The notes beneath the pieces are model-generated. The model did not search any database, was not told the DNA's origin, and saw nothing but the letters and a program-made list of their open reading frames with translations. This document shows positions 8,415-17,683 of a DNA stretch of 64,000 bases, one piece after another. A program made the translations under genes and the position numbers. Every line of letters starts with the position of its first letter. Positions within the stretch are counted from its first letter, which is position 1. The stretch is taken from assembly GCF_002741015.1 (NCBI RefSeq), contig NZ_CP016616.1, positions 417,501 to 481,500 of the forward strand. The letters are read 5' to 3'. This DNA is from Microvirga ossetica. GTDB lineage: Bacteria > Pseudomonadota > Alphaproteobacteria > Rhizobiales > Beijerinckiaceae.

Positions 8415-8600
8415 ATGAAAGCCTACGATAATTCTGAGAAGGCTAAGCATGAGCAGACGAAGCAGCGAAGCCTGGAAGCCATCGACGCCCGTTTGGCGCG
8501 GCACGAAAAGCTAACGCGGATCACCCTGATCCTGGTCGTGATCCTGGCCGGGCTGTCGCTCGCCGTGCTGGCTACTCAACTCATCAACTATTCAAATTAG
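8415..8600 (+). CDS. Small single-pass membrane protein
   Basis: A 61-residue protein with a charged N-terminal half (many Lys, Glu and Arg) followed by one membrane helix, LTRITLILVVILAGLSLAVL. ATG is preceded by AGGGGC at a suitable distance. The next gene, folE, starts 24 nt after the stop, so the two may share a transcript. No family is recognised. Confidence 0.5.
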   Translation: MKAYDNSEKAKHEQTKQRSLEAIDARLARHEKLTRITLILVVILAGLSLAVLATQLINYSN

Positions 8601-8624
8601 TCGCAGAACAACTGCGCCGGGGCC

Positions 8625-9302
8625 ATGATGAACTTCCACACTCGTGATGTGAACCTTGCACGCCTGTGCAACGAGGCGCTTGAGCAGCCGCTCACAGAGG
8701 CCGAGCGCGACGCCATGATGATGGCCGCCGCTCAGAAGATTGAGGAGCTGTTCGACATCCTGCGCATCGATCATCGGAACGACCACAACACCCGGGAGAC
8801 GCCCCAGCGCCTGGCCAAGATGTACGTCGAGGAGATCCTGGAAGGCCGCTATACTGCCCCGCCGAAGATCACCGAGTTTGACAATGCTCAGGCCTATGAT
8901 CAGCTCATCATCACCGGCCCGCTTGAGCTGCGCTCCATGTGCGCCCATCATATGATGCCGATCTATGGCGCCGCTTACATCGGTATCCTGCCCTCCGCCG
9001 ACGGCAAGATCATCGGCCTGTCCAAGTACGACCGCATCGTGGAGTACTTTGCCGCCCGCCTGCAGATCCAGGAGGAGTTGGTCAAGCAGATCGGTCAGTA
9101 CATCATGGACATGACCTCACCCCGCGGCCTGGCGGTGCGCATCAGCGCGGTGCACATGTGCAAGACCCAGCGTGGTGTGCGCGCCAGCCATCGCAGCCGC
9201 ATGGTCAACACCTACTATTGGGGCGAGATGGCTAGCGATGCTGCCCTCAAGAGCGAGTTCCTGCAGGAGTGCACTGCTCTCGACCGGGCAGGATCAGCCT
9301 AG
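8625..9302 (+). CDS. folE: GTP cyclohydrolase I
   Basis: A 225-residue protein with the FolE signature: ETPQRLAKMYVEE, SMCAHHMMPIYG (zinc Cys and catalytic His), GLSKYDRIVEYFAARLQIQE and HMCKTQRGVR with the second zinc Cys. The enzyme converts GTP to 7,8-dihydroneopterin triphosphate for folate, pterin or 7-deazaguanine synthesis. The usual CEHHL reads CAHHM, and the N-terminal region is unlike housekeeping bacterial FolE, so this may be an additional or horizontally acquired copy. No fol or que genes are adjacent. Tandem ATGs at 8625 and 8628 are both possible. Confidence 0.88.
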   Translation: MMNFHTRDVNLARLCNEALEQPLTEAERDAMMMAAAQKIEELFDILRIDHRNDHNTRETPQRLAKMYVEEILEGRYTAPPKITEFDNAQAYDQLIITGPLELRSMCAHHMMPIYGAAYIGILPSADGKIIGLSKYDRIVEYFAARLQIQEELVKQIGQYIMDMTSPRGLAVRISAVHMCKTQRGVRASHRSRMVNTYYWGEMASDAALKSEFLQECTALDRAGSA

Positions 9303-9356
9303 GCCTCCTGCACCCGAGCGGGACAGTCCGACATTCTCCTTTGAGGCTTTTTGATC

Positions 9357-9518
9357 ATGCGCTCGTCCTGGGATCGCCTCCGGCACGCCATCAGCTTTGA
9401 GCTCGGGGGCCTGGCCCTGATTTCCCCGCTTGGTGCGTGGGCCTTCGGCCTGCCGGTGGCGGATGTGGGTGTGGTGGGCGTGGCCTGCGCGATCATCGCA
9501 ATGGTTTGGACCTACATC
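9357..9518 (+). pseudogene. PACE-family efflux protein, truncated by IS66
   Basis: The protein starts MRSSWDRLRHAISFELGGL and continues through AWAFGLPVADVGVVGVACAI to AMVWTYI. This matches the first half of a PACE (AceI, bacterial transmembrane pair) transporter: an R-x-x-HAxxFE motif, a Trp and a second helix ending AMxWNxxYN. The IS66 left end begins at the next codon and the second transmembrane pair is gone. Intact family members export chlorhexidine, acriflavine or short diamines. Confidence 0.65.
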
Positions 9519-9623
9519 GTACGCATCCGGAGACTCCGTGGTCGTCACCGGAGTACGCATCCGAGTTAGGCCGCCTTGTGGAACTGAGGCATTTGGCAGA
9601 GCACTGGCTATATCGACGTCGAT

Positions 9624-10067
9624 ATGGACGGTGTTGTAGCCATGGACATTATCAGGGACCGTGGGCCGGTCAGCCGCTTGGACGTGGTCGACAGTGGTCG
9701 TCGCCGCCGGTTCAGCGATGAAGCAAAGCTCGCGATTGTGGCCGAGAGCTATCGCGGGCCAAAGCAGGTCTCGGCCACGGCGCGCCGGCACGGGATCACC
9801 CGCTTTCAATTGAACAGCTGGCGCAAGGCTCACAGAGAAGGACGGCTTGGCGCTGGTTCATGCGATGGATTTGTGCCCGCCCTGGTCGTTCCGGACGCTC
9901 GCGCGCCCTTGGAGCCTTCCGCGCCATTGGCACCGGTGCAACATCCCCCACGCGGCCTCGGTCGGATGGAGGTCGTCACTGCGAACGGGCGGCATGTGAT
10001 CGTCGACCGGGATGTCGACGTCGATGCGCTGCTGCGGATCATCCGCGGCCTTGAGGCGCTGCGATGA
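9624..10067 (+). CDS. tnpA: IS66 accessory protein TnpA
   Basis: The first ORF of the IS66 trio. It has an HTH_Tnp_1-type helix-turn-helix near the N-terminus (RRRRFSDEAKLAIVAES, VSATARRHGITRFQLNSWRK) and a C-terminal segment MEVVTANGRHVIVDRDVDVD typical of IS66 TnpA. It probably binds the element's ends. The start is 9624 or ATG 9642. It overlaps tnpB by 4 nt, so translation is coupled. It appears intact. Confidence 0.85.
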   Translation: MDGVVAMDIIRDRGPVSRLDVVDSGRRRRFSDEAKLAIVAESYRGPKQVSATARRHGITRFQLNSWRKAHREGRLGAGSCDGFVPALVVPDARAPLEPSAPLAPVQHPPRGLGRMEVVTANGRHVIVDRDVDVDALLRIIRGLEALR

Positions 10068-10414
10068 ACCTCTTTCCGATGAGCTCGAGCCTCAAGGTCT
10101 GGCTGGCAACCGGGCATACCGACATGCGGTGTGGTTTCCCCACTCTGGCTCTTCGGGTGCAGGAGATTTTGAAGCATGACCCTTTGGCCGGCCACTTATT
10201 TTGCTTCCGGGAACGCAAAGGTGACCTGATCAAAGTGATTTGGCATGACGGTCAGGGAGCCTGCCTGTTCACGCGAAAGTTGGAGAAAGGCCGCTTCATC
10301 TGGCCGACTGTGGAGGGCGGCGCGGTTGCGATCTCACCGGCGCAGCTGTCTTATCTTCTGTCCGGAATCGACTGGCGCAATCCCCAGGAAACCTGGCGTC
10401 CGACGCGGGTGTGA
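10064..10414 (+). CDS. tnpB: IS66 accessory protein TnpB
   Basis: A 116-residue IS66 Orf2 protein with the diagnostic features TDMRCGFPTLALRVQE, LFCFRERKGDLIKVIWHDGQG and FTRKLEKGRFIWP. It is required for transposition in several IS66 elements, by an unknown mechanism. Its ATG lies inside the end of tnpA (ATGA-type overlap). The length is normal for the family and the frame is intact. Confidence 0.92.
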   Translation: MNLFPMSSSLKVWLATGHTDMRCGFPTLALRVQEILKHDPLAGHLFCFRERKGDLIKVIWHDGQGACLFTRKLEKGRFIWPTVEGGAVAISPAQLSYLLSGIDWRNPQETWRPTRV

Positions 10415-10461
10415 GCCGGTTTTACCATTGAAGTTACTGGGAAATCTGATTCAATGGTGCC

Positions 10462-12132
10462 ATGTCATCGGCACCGTTCTCGCTGCCTTCGGACCTTGCC
10501 AGCGCCCAGGCCGCGCTGCTGGCCGAACGCGAGGCGCGGTTGCGCAGCGAGGCCGAGCGCGATGCGGCGGTGGCCGATGCCGCCAATGCGAAGGCCAGGC
10601 TGTCCAGCACCGAAGCGCTGATCGCGTATCTGCAATTGCAGATCGGAAAGCTGGAACGTGAGAAGCATGGCCGACGCCGTGAGCGCACCCAATGGCTGAT
10701 CGACCAGCTGGAGTTGCAACTCGAAGAGCTGGTGACGGCGGCGACCGAGGATGAACTGGCGGCGGAGGTTGCGGCGAAGGCGCAGACCGCGCGCGCCTTC
10801 ACCCGCAAGCGCCCGCTGCGCAAACCCTTTCCGGATGGCATAGAGCGCGAACGCGTCGTGGTTGCGGCGCCGACGGTCTGCGGGGGCTGCGGCAGCGCAC
10901 GGCTGTCGAAGCTGGGCGAGGACGTGACGGAAACGCTGGAGGAGATCCCGCGCCGCTTCAAGGTGATCGAGACGGTGCGGGAGAAGTTCACGTGCCGGGA
11001 TTGCGAGGCAATCAGCCAGGCGCCGGCACCGTTCCATGCCACGCCGCGCGGCTTCCTCGGCCCTCATCTGCTGGCGACGATCGTGTTCGACAAGTTCGGA
11101 CAGCATATCCCTTTGAACCGCCAGAGCACGCGTTTCCACTGCGAAGGCATCGATCTGTCGACCCAGACGCTAGCCGATCAGGTCGGCCATGTCAGCGCCG
11201 CGCTTCAGCCTGTCTTCGCCCTGATCGAAGCCCATGTGTTTGCCGCCGAACGGCTGCATGGCGACGATACGACGATCCCGATCCTGGCCAAGGGCAAGTG
11301 CACGACCGGACGGATCTGGACTTACGTGCGCGACGACCAGCCGTTCGGCGGGCCTGCGCCGCCGGCCGCAGTCTATTATGCCTCCCGCGATCGGCGCGGC
11401 GAGCATCCGCAGAAGCACCTGGCCGGGTTCGGCGGCGTGCTTCAGGCTGATTGCTACAATGGTTTTAATCCGCTGTTCGACCCGGCGAAGAAGCAGACGC
11501 CCATCACGGCCGCTTTCTGCTTTGCGCATGCGCGCAGGAAGTTCTTCGAACTGGTCGATGTCGCCCGCAATCCCCGGCGCGGCGGGAACGCCAGGCCGGT
11601 CTCGCCGATAGCGCTGGAGGCGGTCCGGCGCATCGATGCGCTGTTTGCCATCGAGCGTGACATCAACGGCCGGAGCGCGGCTGAGCGGCTCGCCGTGCGG
11701 CAGGCGAAGAGCAAGCCGCTGCTCGACGAGATGGAGGCCTGGCTGCGCCAGGAGCGGGGTCATCTGTCGCGATCCTCCCCGGTGATCGAGCCGATCAATT
11801 ACATGCTCTCGCGCTGGGCCGACTTCTCCCGCTTCGTCGAGGATGGCAGGATTTGTCTCACCAACAATGCCGCCGAAAGAGCGTTGCGTGGTGTGGCCTG
11901 CGGCAGGAAATCGTGGCTCTTCGCCGGGTCCGATCGCGGTGCCGACCGGGCCGCCGTCATGCTGACGCTGATCATGACGGCCCGTCTCAACGATGTCGAC
12001 CCGAAGGCCTGGCTCGCCGATATCCTCGCTCGTCTCGCCAACCTGCCGGTCTCACGCCTCCATGAAATGCTGCCATGGGAATGGAAGAGGTTGCGCCAGA
12101 CCGAAGATCCGGCTTCGCAGCAGGCCGCCTGA
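10462..12132 (+). CDS. tnpC: IS66 DDE transposase TnpC
   Basis: A 556-residue transposase. The N-terminus has a long coiled coil, then a zinc-finger-like CGGCGS and FTCRDCEA segment, then the RNase-H-like catalytic core (LHGDDTTIPILAKGK with the first Asp, GVLQADCYNGFNPL with the second, LTNNAAERALRGVACGRKSW towards the Glu) and the IS66 C-terminal domain. The length is typical. With tnpA and tnpB intact, the element could be active, although its unmatched flanks show later rearrangement. Confidence 0.93.
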   Translation: MSSAPFSLPSDLASAQAALLAEREARLRSEAERDAAVADAANAKARLSSTEALIAYLQLQIGKLEREKHGRRRERTQWLIDQLELQLEELVTAATEDELAAEVAAKAQTARAFTRKRPLRKPFPDGIERERVVVAAPTVCGGCGSARLSKLGEDVTETLEEIPRRFKVIETVREKFTCRDCEAISQAPAPFHATPRGFLGPHLLATIVFDKFGQHIPLNRQSTRFHCEGIDLSTQTLADQVGHVSAALQPVFALIEAHVFAAERLHGDDTTIPILAKGKCTTGRIWTYVRDDQPFGGPAPPAAVYYASRDRRGEHPQKHLAGFGGVLQADCYNGFNPLFDPAKKQTPITAAFCFAHARRKFFELVDVARNPRRGGNARPVSPIALEAVRRIDALFAIERDINGRSAAERLAVRQAKSKPLLDEMEAWLRQERGHLSRSSPVIEPINYMLSRWADFSRFVEDGRICLTNNAAERALRGVACGRKSWLFAGSDRGADRAAVMLTLIMTARLNDVDPKAWLADILARLANLPVSRLHEMLPWEWKRLRQTEDPASQQAA

Positions 12133-12276
12133 ACATCCACCATCATACGACAAACCGGATTACGCGCGACACTTGAAGTCCGCGTGGCTCCTCGGATGCT
12201 TACTCACCGGATGCGTACGCCCGAAGTCGTGTACGCCCTTGATCTCCTTGATGAAGTTCTCGACGTCGTAGAGATG

Positions 12277-12417
12277 GATCTGTTGCAAACTTCGAGTATA
12301 GCCACGTCAGATGCCGTTTTGCCGTTGTGACATGCCCCTTAAGTGATTGATTTCTCAGTCGCGAGCCTTCGCAACTTAGTTGCGATTTACGAGCAAAAAG
12401 CAAGTTTGCAACAGATC
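12277..12417. mobile_element. IS6-end MITE-like element, copy 1
   Basis: A 141-bp non-coding unit with perfect 16-bp terminal inverted repeats, GATCTGTTGCAAACTT and AAGTTTGCAACAGATC. The core CTGTTGCAAA matches the classic IS6/IS26 terminal repeat. The same arrangement, with shared internal words such as GTATAGCCAC and GTTTTG, recurs at 56464-56600. It encodes nothing and was probably mobilised by an IS6-family transposase. Confidence 0.7.
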
Positions 12418-12660
12418 CCGCGCGCCTCCCTTTGCGCCGAGTCAACATACGATGACGAAGGTCCTTAGAAACCCGTAGATCATTATGGCTCACCGCGTCG
12501 CCACCAAGCCACGGGAGACCTGCCGCTCTTAGAGAGGCTCACAGTACAGGCCCCGTTGATGCACGCTCGGCTCATGCACGCGTTGCCGCGGGGGCTCCGC
12601 GTCTCCTGCCCTGCCCAAACGCGGATAACTATCAGCCGGGATGGTGCCCTTCGCGGGCAG

Positions 12661-12691
12661 GGTTGATCTCCGCTCTTGAGTGAGATCAACC
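12661..12691. promoter_or_regulatory. Perfect 10-bp inverted repeat upstream of deg
   Basis: GGTTGATCTC and GAGATCAACC are separated by 11 nt. It lies about 120 bp upstream of the Deg start and just before the dispersed motif at 12712. It could be an operator or a hairpin terminator; no T-run follows. Confidence 0.35.
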
Positions 12692-12711
12692 AGCCAGGTG
12701 CGAATTGGCCT

Positions 12712-12735
12712 CTGTCAAATCTCACAGGCTGACAT
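12712..12735 (+). promoter_or_regulatory. Dispersed oriented motif, upstream of deg
   Basis: CTGTCAAATCTCACAG followed by GCTGACAT, about 76 bp upstream of ATG 12811 and in the orientation of the gene. The next 23 bases also resemble the copy at 21670 (6 mismatches in 47 bases overall). Confidence 0.7.
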
Positions 12736-12810
12736 CGCGACGGGGCGACCCGATGTTCTCACCGACATCATGCCGCCTTCACGCTCGGATTCATTCAAGG
12801 AGTGGGTGCT

Positions 12811-14319
12811 ATGCCGAACAGAAACTCTTTCGCAGCCCGTAAGTGCTCCAAGCGGGCGCTGGCGTCCGTTGCTGCCACCGCTATTATCCTGTCAGGCATT
12901 ACCGCCGGTACGACGCTGGTGGAATCGCGGGCGCCGGCGCTCGCGCAAGATGCCTCATCCTCCCCTACGATGCTTGGCCAAACTGCAACGCGGAACCAAC
13001 TCACGCCGACATTCGCCGACGTCGTGGACAGGGTGAAGCCTGCTGTCGTTGCCGTGCGCGTCGACGTCGAGACTACCAGCTCAGCTGACGACAGGCTTTC
13101 GTCGCGCGAGCTGGACCAGCTTCCGCCGCAGTTGCGCGAGTTGCTCCGTCGTTTCGGCCAGAGCAGACAACCGCAGGTCGGCATCGCACTGGGCTCCGGC
13201 TTCTTCATCTCATCCGATGGCTATGTCGTGACGAACAACCATGTGGTTGAGCACAGTAGAACAGTCCAGGTCACAACAGATGATGGCCGGACACTCGACG
13301 CGAGAGTGATTGGCACCGATCCAAAGACGGACCTCGCGCTCCTGAAGGTTACTGAGGGCGGCAACTATCCCTACGTTCCGCTCGCGAAGGTCACCCCTCG
13401 GGTCGGCGATTGGGTTGTGGCGATCGGCAACCCCTTTGGCCTCGGCGGCACGGTGACCGCCGGCATTATTTCGGCCCGCGGCCGTGACATCGGGGAGAGC
13501 CAGTATGATGATTTCCTGCAGGTCGACGCCCCAATCAATAAGGGTAATTCGGGAGGCCCAACCTTCAATCTCAGCGGTGAGGTTGTCGGTGTGAATACCG
13601 CGATCTACTCGCCTTCGGGCGGCAGCATCGGGCTCGGGTTCGCAATCCCATCCGACACTGTTCACTCAGTCGTCGCGCAGCTCGAGAAAGATGGCAAGGT
13701 CACCCGCGGCTATCTCGGCGTGCAGATCCAGCCGCTCTCAAAGGACCTTGCCGAAGGTCTTGGGCTCGCGACCGAGAAGGGCGCTTTGTTTGGCAATGCA
13801 CAGGAGGGTTCACCGGCCGCCGCTGCAGGCCTGCGAGCTGGCGATGTGATCACAGCGGTCAACGGTGAGCCCATCGCCGACGCGCGTGAACTGTCGCGGA
13901 AGGTGGCAGCGTTCAAGCCGGGCAGCATGGTCGAATTGACGTACCTCCATGGGGGCAAGCAGCAGACGGCGAGCATTACGCTTGGGATCCAGCCGGAGGA
14001 GAAGTCGGCTCAGGCCGAGACGCTGCCGGAGCATGGCCCCCAGCTTGGGCTGGGCCTCGCGCCGGCGGCATCGATCCCTGGTGCCGGCAATAAAGGTGTT
14101 GTCGTGGTCGATGTTGATGCCTCAGGCGCGGCTGCCGCCAGGGGTATTGAGGTTGGGGACGTGATCCTTGAAGTCGCTGGCCATGCCGTCTCGAGCCCGG
14201 CTGACGTCAAGGCAGGTCTCACAAGGGCCCAAAACGAAGGGAAGAAGATCGTTCTTCTGCGCATCAAGAATCAGCAGGGCACACGGTTCGTGCCACTTGG
14301 TTTGGGAACCGTTGGCTAA
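12811..14319 (+). CDS. Deg/HtrA periplasmic serine protease
   Basis: A 502-residue exported protease and chaperone of the DegP/DegQ type that degrades misfolded envelope proteins. A signal peptide ends near APALAQD (about residue 47). The trypsin-like domain has His144 (TNNHVV), Asp174 (DPKTDLALLK) and Ser247 (NKGNSGGP). Two PDZ domains follow (GYLGVQIQPL onward, and GVVVVDVDASGAAAARGIEVGD). ATG 12811 has AAGGAG 8 nt upstream and is preferred over the in-frame GTG at 12802. The gene is monocistronic and preceded by the dispersed motif at 12712, suggesting membership of a shared envelope-stress regulon. It is intact. Confidence 0.93.
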   Translation: MPNRNSFAARKCSKRALASVAATAIILSGITAGTTLVESRAPALAQDASSSPTMLGQTATRNQLTPTFADVVDRVKPAVVAVRVDVETTSSADDRLSSRELDQLPPQLRELLRRFGQSRQPQVGIALGSGFFISSDGYVVTNNHVVEHSRTVQVTTDDGRTLDARVIGTDPKTDLALLKVTEGGNYPYVPLAKVTPRVGDWVVAIGNPFGLGGTVTAGIISARGRDIGESQYDDFLQVDAPINKGNSGGPTFNLSGEVVGVNTAIYSPSGGSIGLGFAIPSDTVHSVVAQLEKDGKVTRGYLGVQIQPLSKDLAEGLGLATEKGALFGNAQEGSPAAAAGLRAGDVITAVNGEPIADARELSRKVAAFKPGSMVELTYLHGGKQQTASITLGIQPEEKSAQAETLPEHGPQLGLGLAPAASIPGAGNKGVVVVDVDASGAAAARGIEVGDVILEVAGHAVSSPADVKAGLTRAQNEGKKIVLLRIKNQQGTRFVPLGLGTVG

Positions 14320-15263
14320 GACCGTACCTCGTCAGTAAAGTTGCTCTCGATGTTGATCCTCGCCGCGACGATGGATGGCGAGCCCTAAGGCGGACGGGAG
14401 CAGCCTGCATTTCGAATGACCGGACAGTCGGGGCTCGCAGGGCCCCAGTTGTCCCGCTCAATGAGAATAAGGAATCCTGAGGCTGGTGCTCGGCGTGGGT
14501 GGTGCCCAGCAGCAGCCTCTCTTAGGTCCGGGATTTCGAACACATCTCAACATGTCCTCGATTGTCGCCGACCCGTTCACGGACCGGATGGCAGGCACGG
14601 TGCACCATAACCTGCGCATAATCCTGTTCCATCATCTGAGCAACTGCGGCGGGCGCTGCAATTCAGGCTGTTGTCTGGGCGTTTGTCCCATCTGCCGCAG
14701 CGCCAATGCCGACTCGGTAGCACGCGCTGTGCCAATGGCTGGAACGCTCCAGATGGGCAAAACCGAGATGGGCTTAGCGAATGGATGGTCGAGGTTGCGA
14801 GCGCTAGGGCGACCTCGCACCTATAAGGATCTTTTTTCATGATCGTTCCGGTAAGACTTCCGCAAGTGAGCGCAGAAGGGTACCAGCCAGAAGATGGACG
14901 TGCCTGCCATAACTCCAGACTTTGATATCTGACAAGGGGCTCGGCGATGCCATAGGCACCAGGAACGGCTCAGAAGATTGATCGGGCATACAATGAGCGA
15001 GGCAGAATGAACCACACGGCCATCACACCCTCCAGCTCCTGGCCTTGACTGCCATGGCTCAGCTGGCAAGAGAGTCTGCGCTCTGGACGCATCCTTCAGC
15101 CGACCCTATTGCCTCGCTGAAGGTTCATGATCTCAACGGGATCGGAAAGGACGATCTCAGTGTGTTGCCCCGATGATGTTCGGCAAGCATGAAACGACAA
15201 GCAGAAGCGGGATAGGACAGGCAAGGCCGAGGTATACGATGCTGCTCTTGTCTCGGGTTTAAG
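14320..15263. other. Non-coding stretch, nothing recognised
   Basis: About 940 bp between deg and the Nramp-like gene. Short frames occur on both strands but none has recognisable protein character, a good ribosome site or a repeat. Confidence 0.5.
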
Positions 15264-16571
15264 TCAAAACGACGTGATGAACATAGCTAGGGCAGCGAGG
15301 GTCATCACCCCCGTCGCGATCCAGCCAACAGCCTGTAGCCATCCCCTGACAGCAAAAGGCCCCATGATATCCGAGCGGCACGTGACAAGCATCATTGTTG
15401 CCATGACAGGGACAGCGATCACCCCGTTGACCACGGCACTCCAAAATAAGGCTTTGATAGGGTTGATCTCACTGAAGTCGATGATGGTTCCGATTAGGGT
15501 CGCTAGGGCCACCGTACCATAGAAGGATTTCGCCTGCATCGGCCGGCGGGAGAACCCAACACTCCAACCACGGGCCTCTCCGATGGCATAAGCAGCCGAA
15601 CCCGCGAGAACAGGGACCGAGAGTAGGCCTGTACCGATAATCCCGAGCGCAAATACGACATACGCGAAGCGCCCTGCAATGGGCCGCAACGCCTCCGCTG
15701 CCTGGGAAGAAGTCTGGATGTCGGTGATCCCATTCACGTTCAGCGTTGCTGCCGTCGTGACCATGATCGCGAGTGCAACGAGGTTCGAGAGAGCCATGCC
15801 GACCAAAGTATCGATCCTGATGCGTTGCAAAGCGGCGTTACCCTGCTCCGGAGAACCGATCAGTGCATGACGGCCCGGGTGCGCACCAATGTCCTCTACC
15901 TCCTCGGCCGATTGCCAGAAAAAGAGATACGGGCTGATCGTGGTGCCGAAGACCGCAACGATGACGGTGAGATAGTCCTTGTCCCATCGCACAGCTGGAA
16001 GCAATAAACCAGACGCGAGCTTCGCCCAATCAATGTGGGTCGTGACCATGACTGCAAAATAGGCGAAGAGCGCCAATGTCAGCCACTTTAGGACAGCCAC
16101 GTACTGCGTGTATTGCAGGAACACCTGCATAGAGACGCAGACCGCTGCAAAGACGACGACGTAGAGCGCCGGTGGGCCGGGTAGGAGCAAGTGGACGGCA
16201 TCGGCCATCGCCCCGAGGTCCGCCGCGAGATTAATGGTATTGGCAATGAGCAGCAGGATCACAATCACCTGGAGAAGCCAATTCGAGTAGTACGTCCGAA
16301 GAACGCCCGCAATGCCGTGCCCTGTGGTGCGCCCCAGGCGAGCGCAGATCATCTGAACCGCTGTCATGAGCGGATAGCTGAACAGCATCGTCCAAGTCAG
16401 CATGTAGCCGAACTGAGCGCCTGCCTGACTGTAGGTGGCGATCCCACTGGGATCGTCGTCCGAAGCACCCGTGATCAGGCCGGGGCCAAGCAGACGGAAG
16501 AGGCGTGGCCTCTTTGAGCCGGGAGTCCGGCCCCAATCCTCTGGATCATCGTCGACGATGTGCGGCTCCAT
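15264..16571 (-). CDS. Nramp-family divalent metal transporter, variant motifs
   Basis: A 435-residue, roughly 11-helix carrier. Helix 1 reads GASDDDPSGIATYSQAGAQF and helix 6 reads FGTTISPYLFFWQ, the positions where canonical MntH/Nramp proteins have DPGN and MPH. Such substitutions occur in Nramp-related carriers whose ion choice differs from Mn/Fe (some plant and bacterial relatives move Al or Mg). The family assignment is good, but the substrate cannot be taken as manganese. The ATG is preceded by a GAGAGGAGG-like site. It is a single gene with long empty flanks. Confidence 0.85.
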   Translation of the reverse strand: MEPHIVDDDPEDWGRTPGSKRPRLFRLLGPGLITGASDDDPSGIATYSQAGAQFGYMLTWTMLFSYPLMTAVQMICARLGRTTGHGIAGVLRTYYSNWLLQVIVILLLIANTINLAADLGAMADAVHLLLPGPPALYVVVFAAVCVSMQVFLQYTQYVAVLKWLTLALFAYFAVMVTTHIDWAKLASGLLLPAVRWDKDYLTVIVAVFGTTISPYLFFWQSAEEVEDIGAHPGRHALIGSPEQGNAALQRIRIDTLVGMALSNLVALAIMVTTAATLNVNGITDIQTSSQAAEALRPIAGRFAYVVFALGIIGTGLLSVPVLAGSAAYAIGEARGWSVGFSRRPMQAKSFYGTVALATLIGTIIDFSEINPIKALFWSAVVNGVIAVPVMATMMLVTCRSDIMGPFAVRGWLQAVGWIATGVMTLAALAMFITSF

Positions 16572-16964
16572 TCTCTAGCCTCCTCTCGCTATGCTATTCA
16601 GGCCCATGGGGCTTAACCACCGCCCTGTATCCGGGCCTCTGTCGGACCATACGGACTGGTGTTGTGACGAGACCACACGATCACCGGATGACGATGTGCA
16701 GCGGACGGCATGAGGGCAGCTGATCTTGGTAGTCCGCGCCCCCGCGAGTGTACTGGCCACGTTGCTGCGTTCTATGTCCGGATTACCGCGTATCTCGGCT
16801 GAGCCTTCATGGACACGGCTTCTCTGACGAGGAGGCTGCACTGTAGCGGGCCGGTTGATCGACGGTTGGATGGGAGGCTGCCAATCTACCCAGCCCACGC
16901 ACCTTGCATTGCCGAGTGTCCGGCCCAAAACTGGAGTTCTTGCTCGCACGCGGAGGCGGATTTT
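16572..16964. other. Non-coding stretch, nothing recognised
   Basis: About 390 bp between the small gene at 16965 and the Nramp-like start. No convincing frame or repeat was seen. Confidence 0.4.
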
Positions 16965-17117
16965 CTATGGCCCTGCAGGATAATCCATCTTCAATCCATG
17001 TGCTTTAGCCGCCCCCATCGCGAGGGTCGTTCCAGCGCCGCCGAGATCTATTGCCAAGACCCAGACAAGGAAGAGGATCGTCATCCGCCCGGCCGTCCAA
17101 ATGCTCCGATTGGTCAT
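16965..17117 (-). CDS. Small secreted or membrane-anchored peptide, 50 aa
   Basis: A 50-codon frame with ATG at 17117 and GGGAG about 7 nt upstream. The product has a short basic N-terminus, then a hydrophobic segment MTILFLVWVLAIDLGGAG and a short polar tail ending MDYPAGP. It looks like a signal peptide or single membrane anchor. A copy of the dispersed motif lies 227 bp upstream in the matching orientation, as for other small exported proteins here. No family is known to me. Confidence 0.45.
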   Translation of the reverse strand: MTNRSIWTAGRMTILFLVWVLAIDLGGAGTTLAMGAAKAHGLKMDYPAGP

Positions 17118-17683
17118 GTGATTCTCCCAATGCCTCCTGTTCCAGGCGCAAGCTCATTGCAAGTGGCTTGGTTAGCCACGCCGGTCTGGAACGGTTCAGA
17201 TTTCCCAGTTGGCTGATGCCCGAGAGAAGTGTGTCCGCAGTGCACTATCCTCCAGCTGTCACGCCAGGAGACATTGCCATGGCCTCCACCGAGACGGGCA
17301 CTTTGCCTATGAGAGATATGATGTATTCGGGAGCCGGCGACATCCTGTGAGATTTAACAGACAAGAGCTTCTCGCCTTACGGGGTTATGTCTTCTCGGGG
17401 GCACGATGACGTTCCTGGTTCATCAGGGCTTTGCGGGTACGATTGCGGTGGACGATCGCCTGGAACGCGCACGGTGGACACACTCGTGGCTATATCTTCG
17501 CTGCAGCCGCAGGAACGACTGCTAACTCTTCTCGTGCCCTGCGTATGTTCGAACGGCGGGAATACCAGGCAGGAGCGGAACCGACCTGCACCGGGCGGAA
17601 TGAGGCATTCCCAGAATTGTTTGGCTCGGGCAGAAGTCGCGGCTTCCTTTTCAAGCCCGGGAGCAGCGTCCTGCCGCTCCTCC
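17118..17683. other. Non-coding stretch containing a dispersed motif copy
   Basis: No gene was recognised. It contains the motif copy at 17344. Overlapping open frames around 17431-17748 look like shadows. Confidence 0.4.
17344..17360 (-). promoter_or_regulatory. Dispersed motif, weaker copy
   Basis: CCTGTGAGATTTAACAG matches the reverse form of the motif and lies 227 bp upstream of the minus-strand small gene starting at 17117. The outer GTCAG arm is lost. Confidence 0.5.

Larger units (their letters stand above)
9519..12218 (+). mobile_element. IS66-family insertion sequence
   Basis: About 2.7 kb bounded by inverted ends: GTACGCATCCGG at 9519-9530 and its complement CCGGATGCGTAC at 12207-12218. 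It carries the canonical tnpA, tnpB and tnpC set. A second internal copy of the end sequence (GTACGCATCCGA) lies at 9552-9563. The 8-bp flanks (CCTACATC left, GCCCGAAG right) do not match, so the expected target duplication is absent. The right flank is not the missing half of the PACE gene either, so a deletion or recombination followed insertion. Confidence 0.85.
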
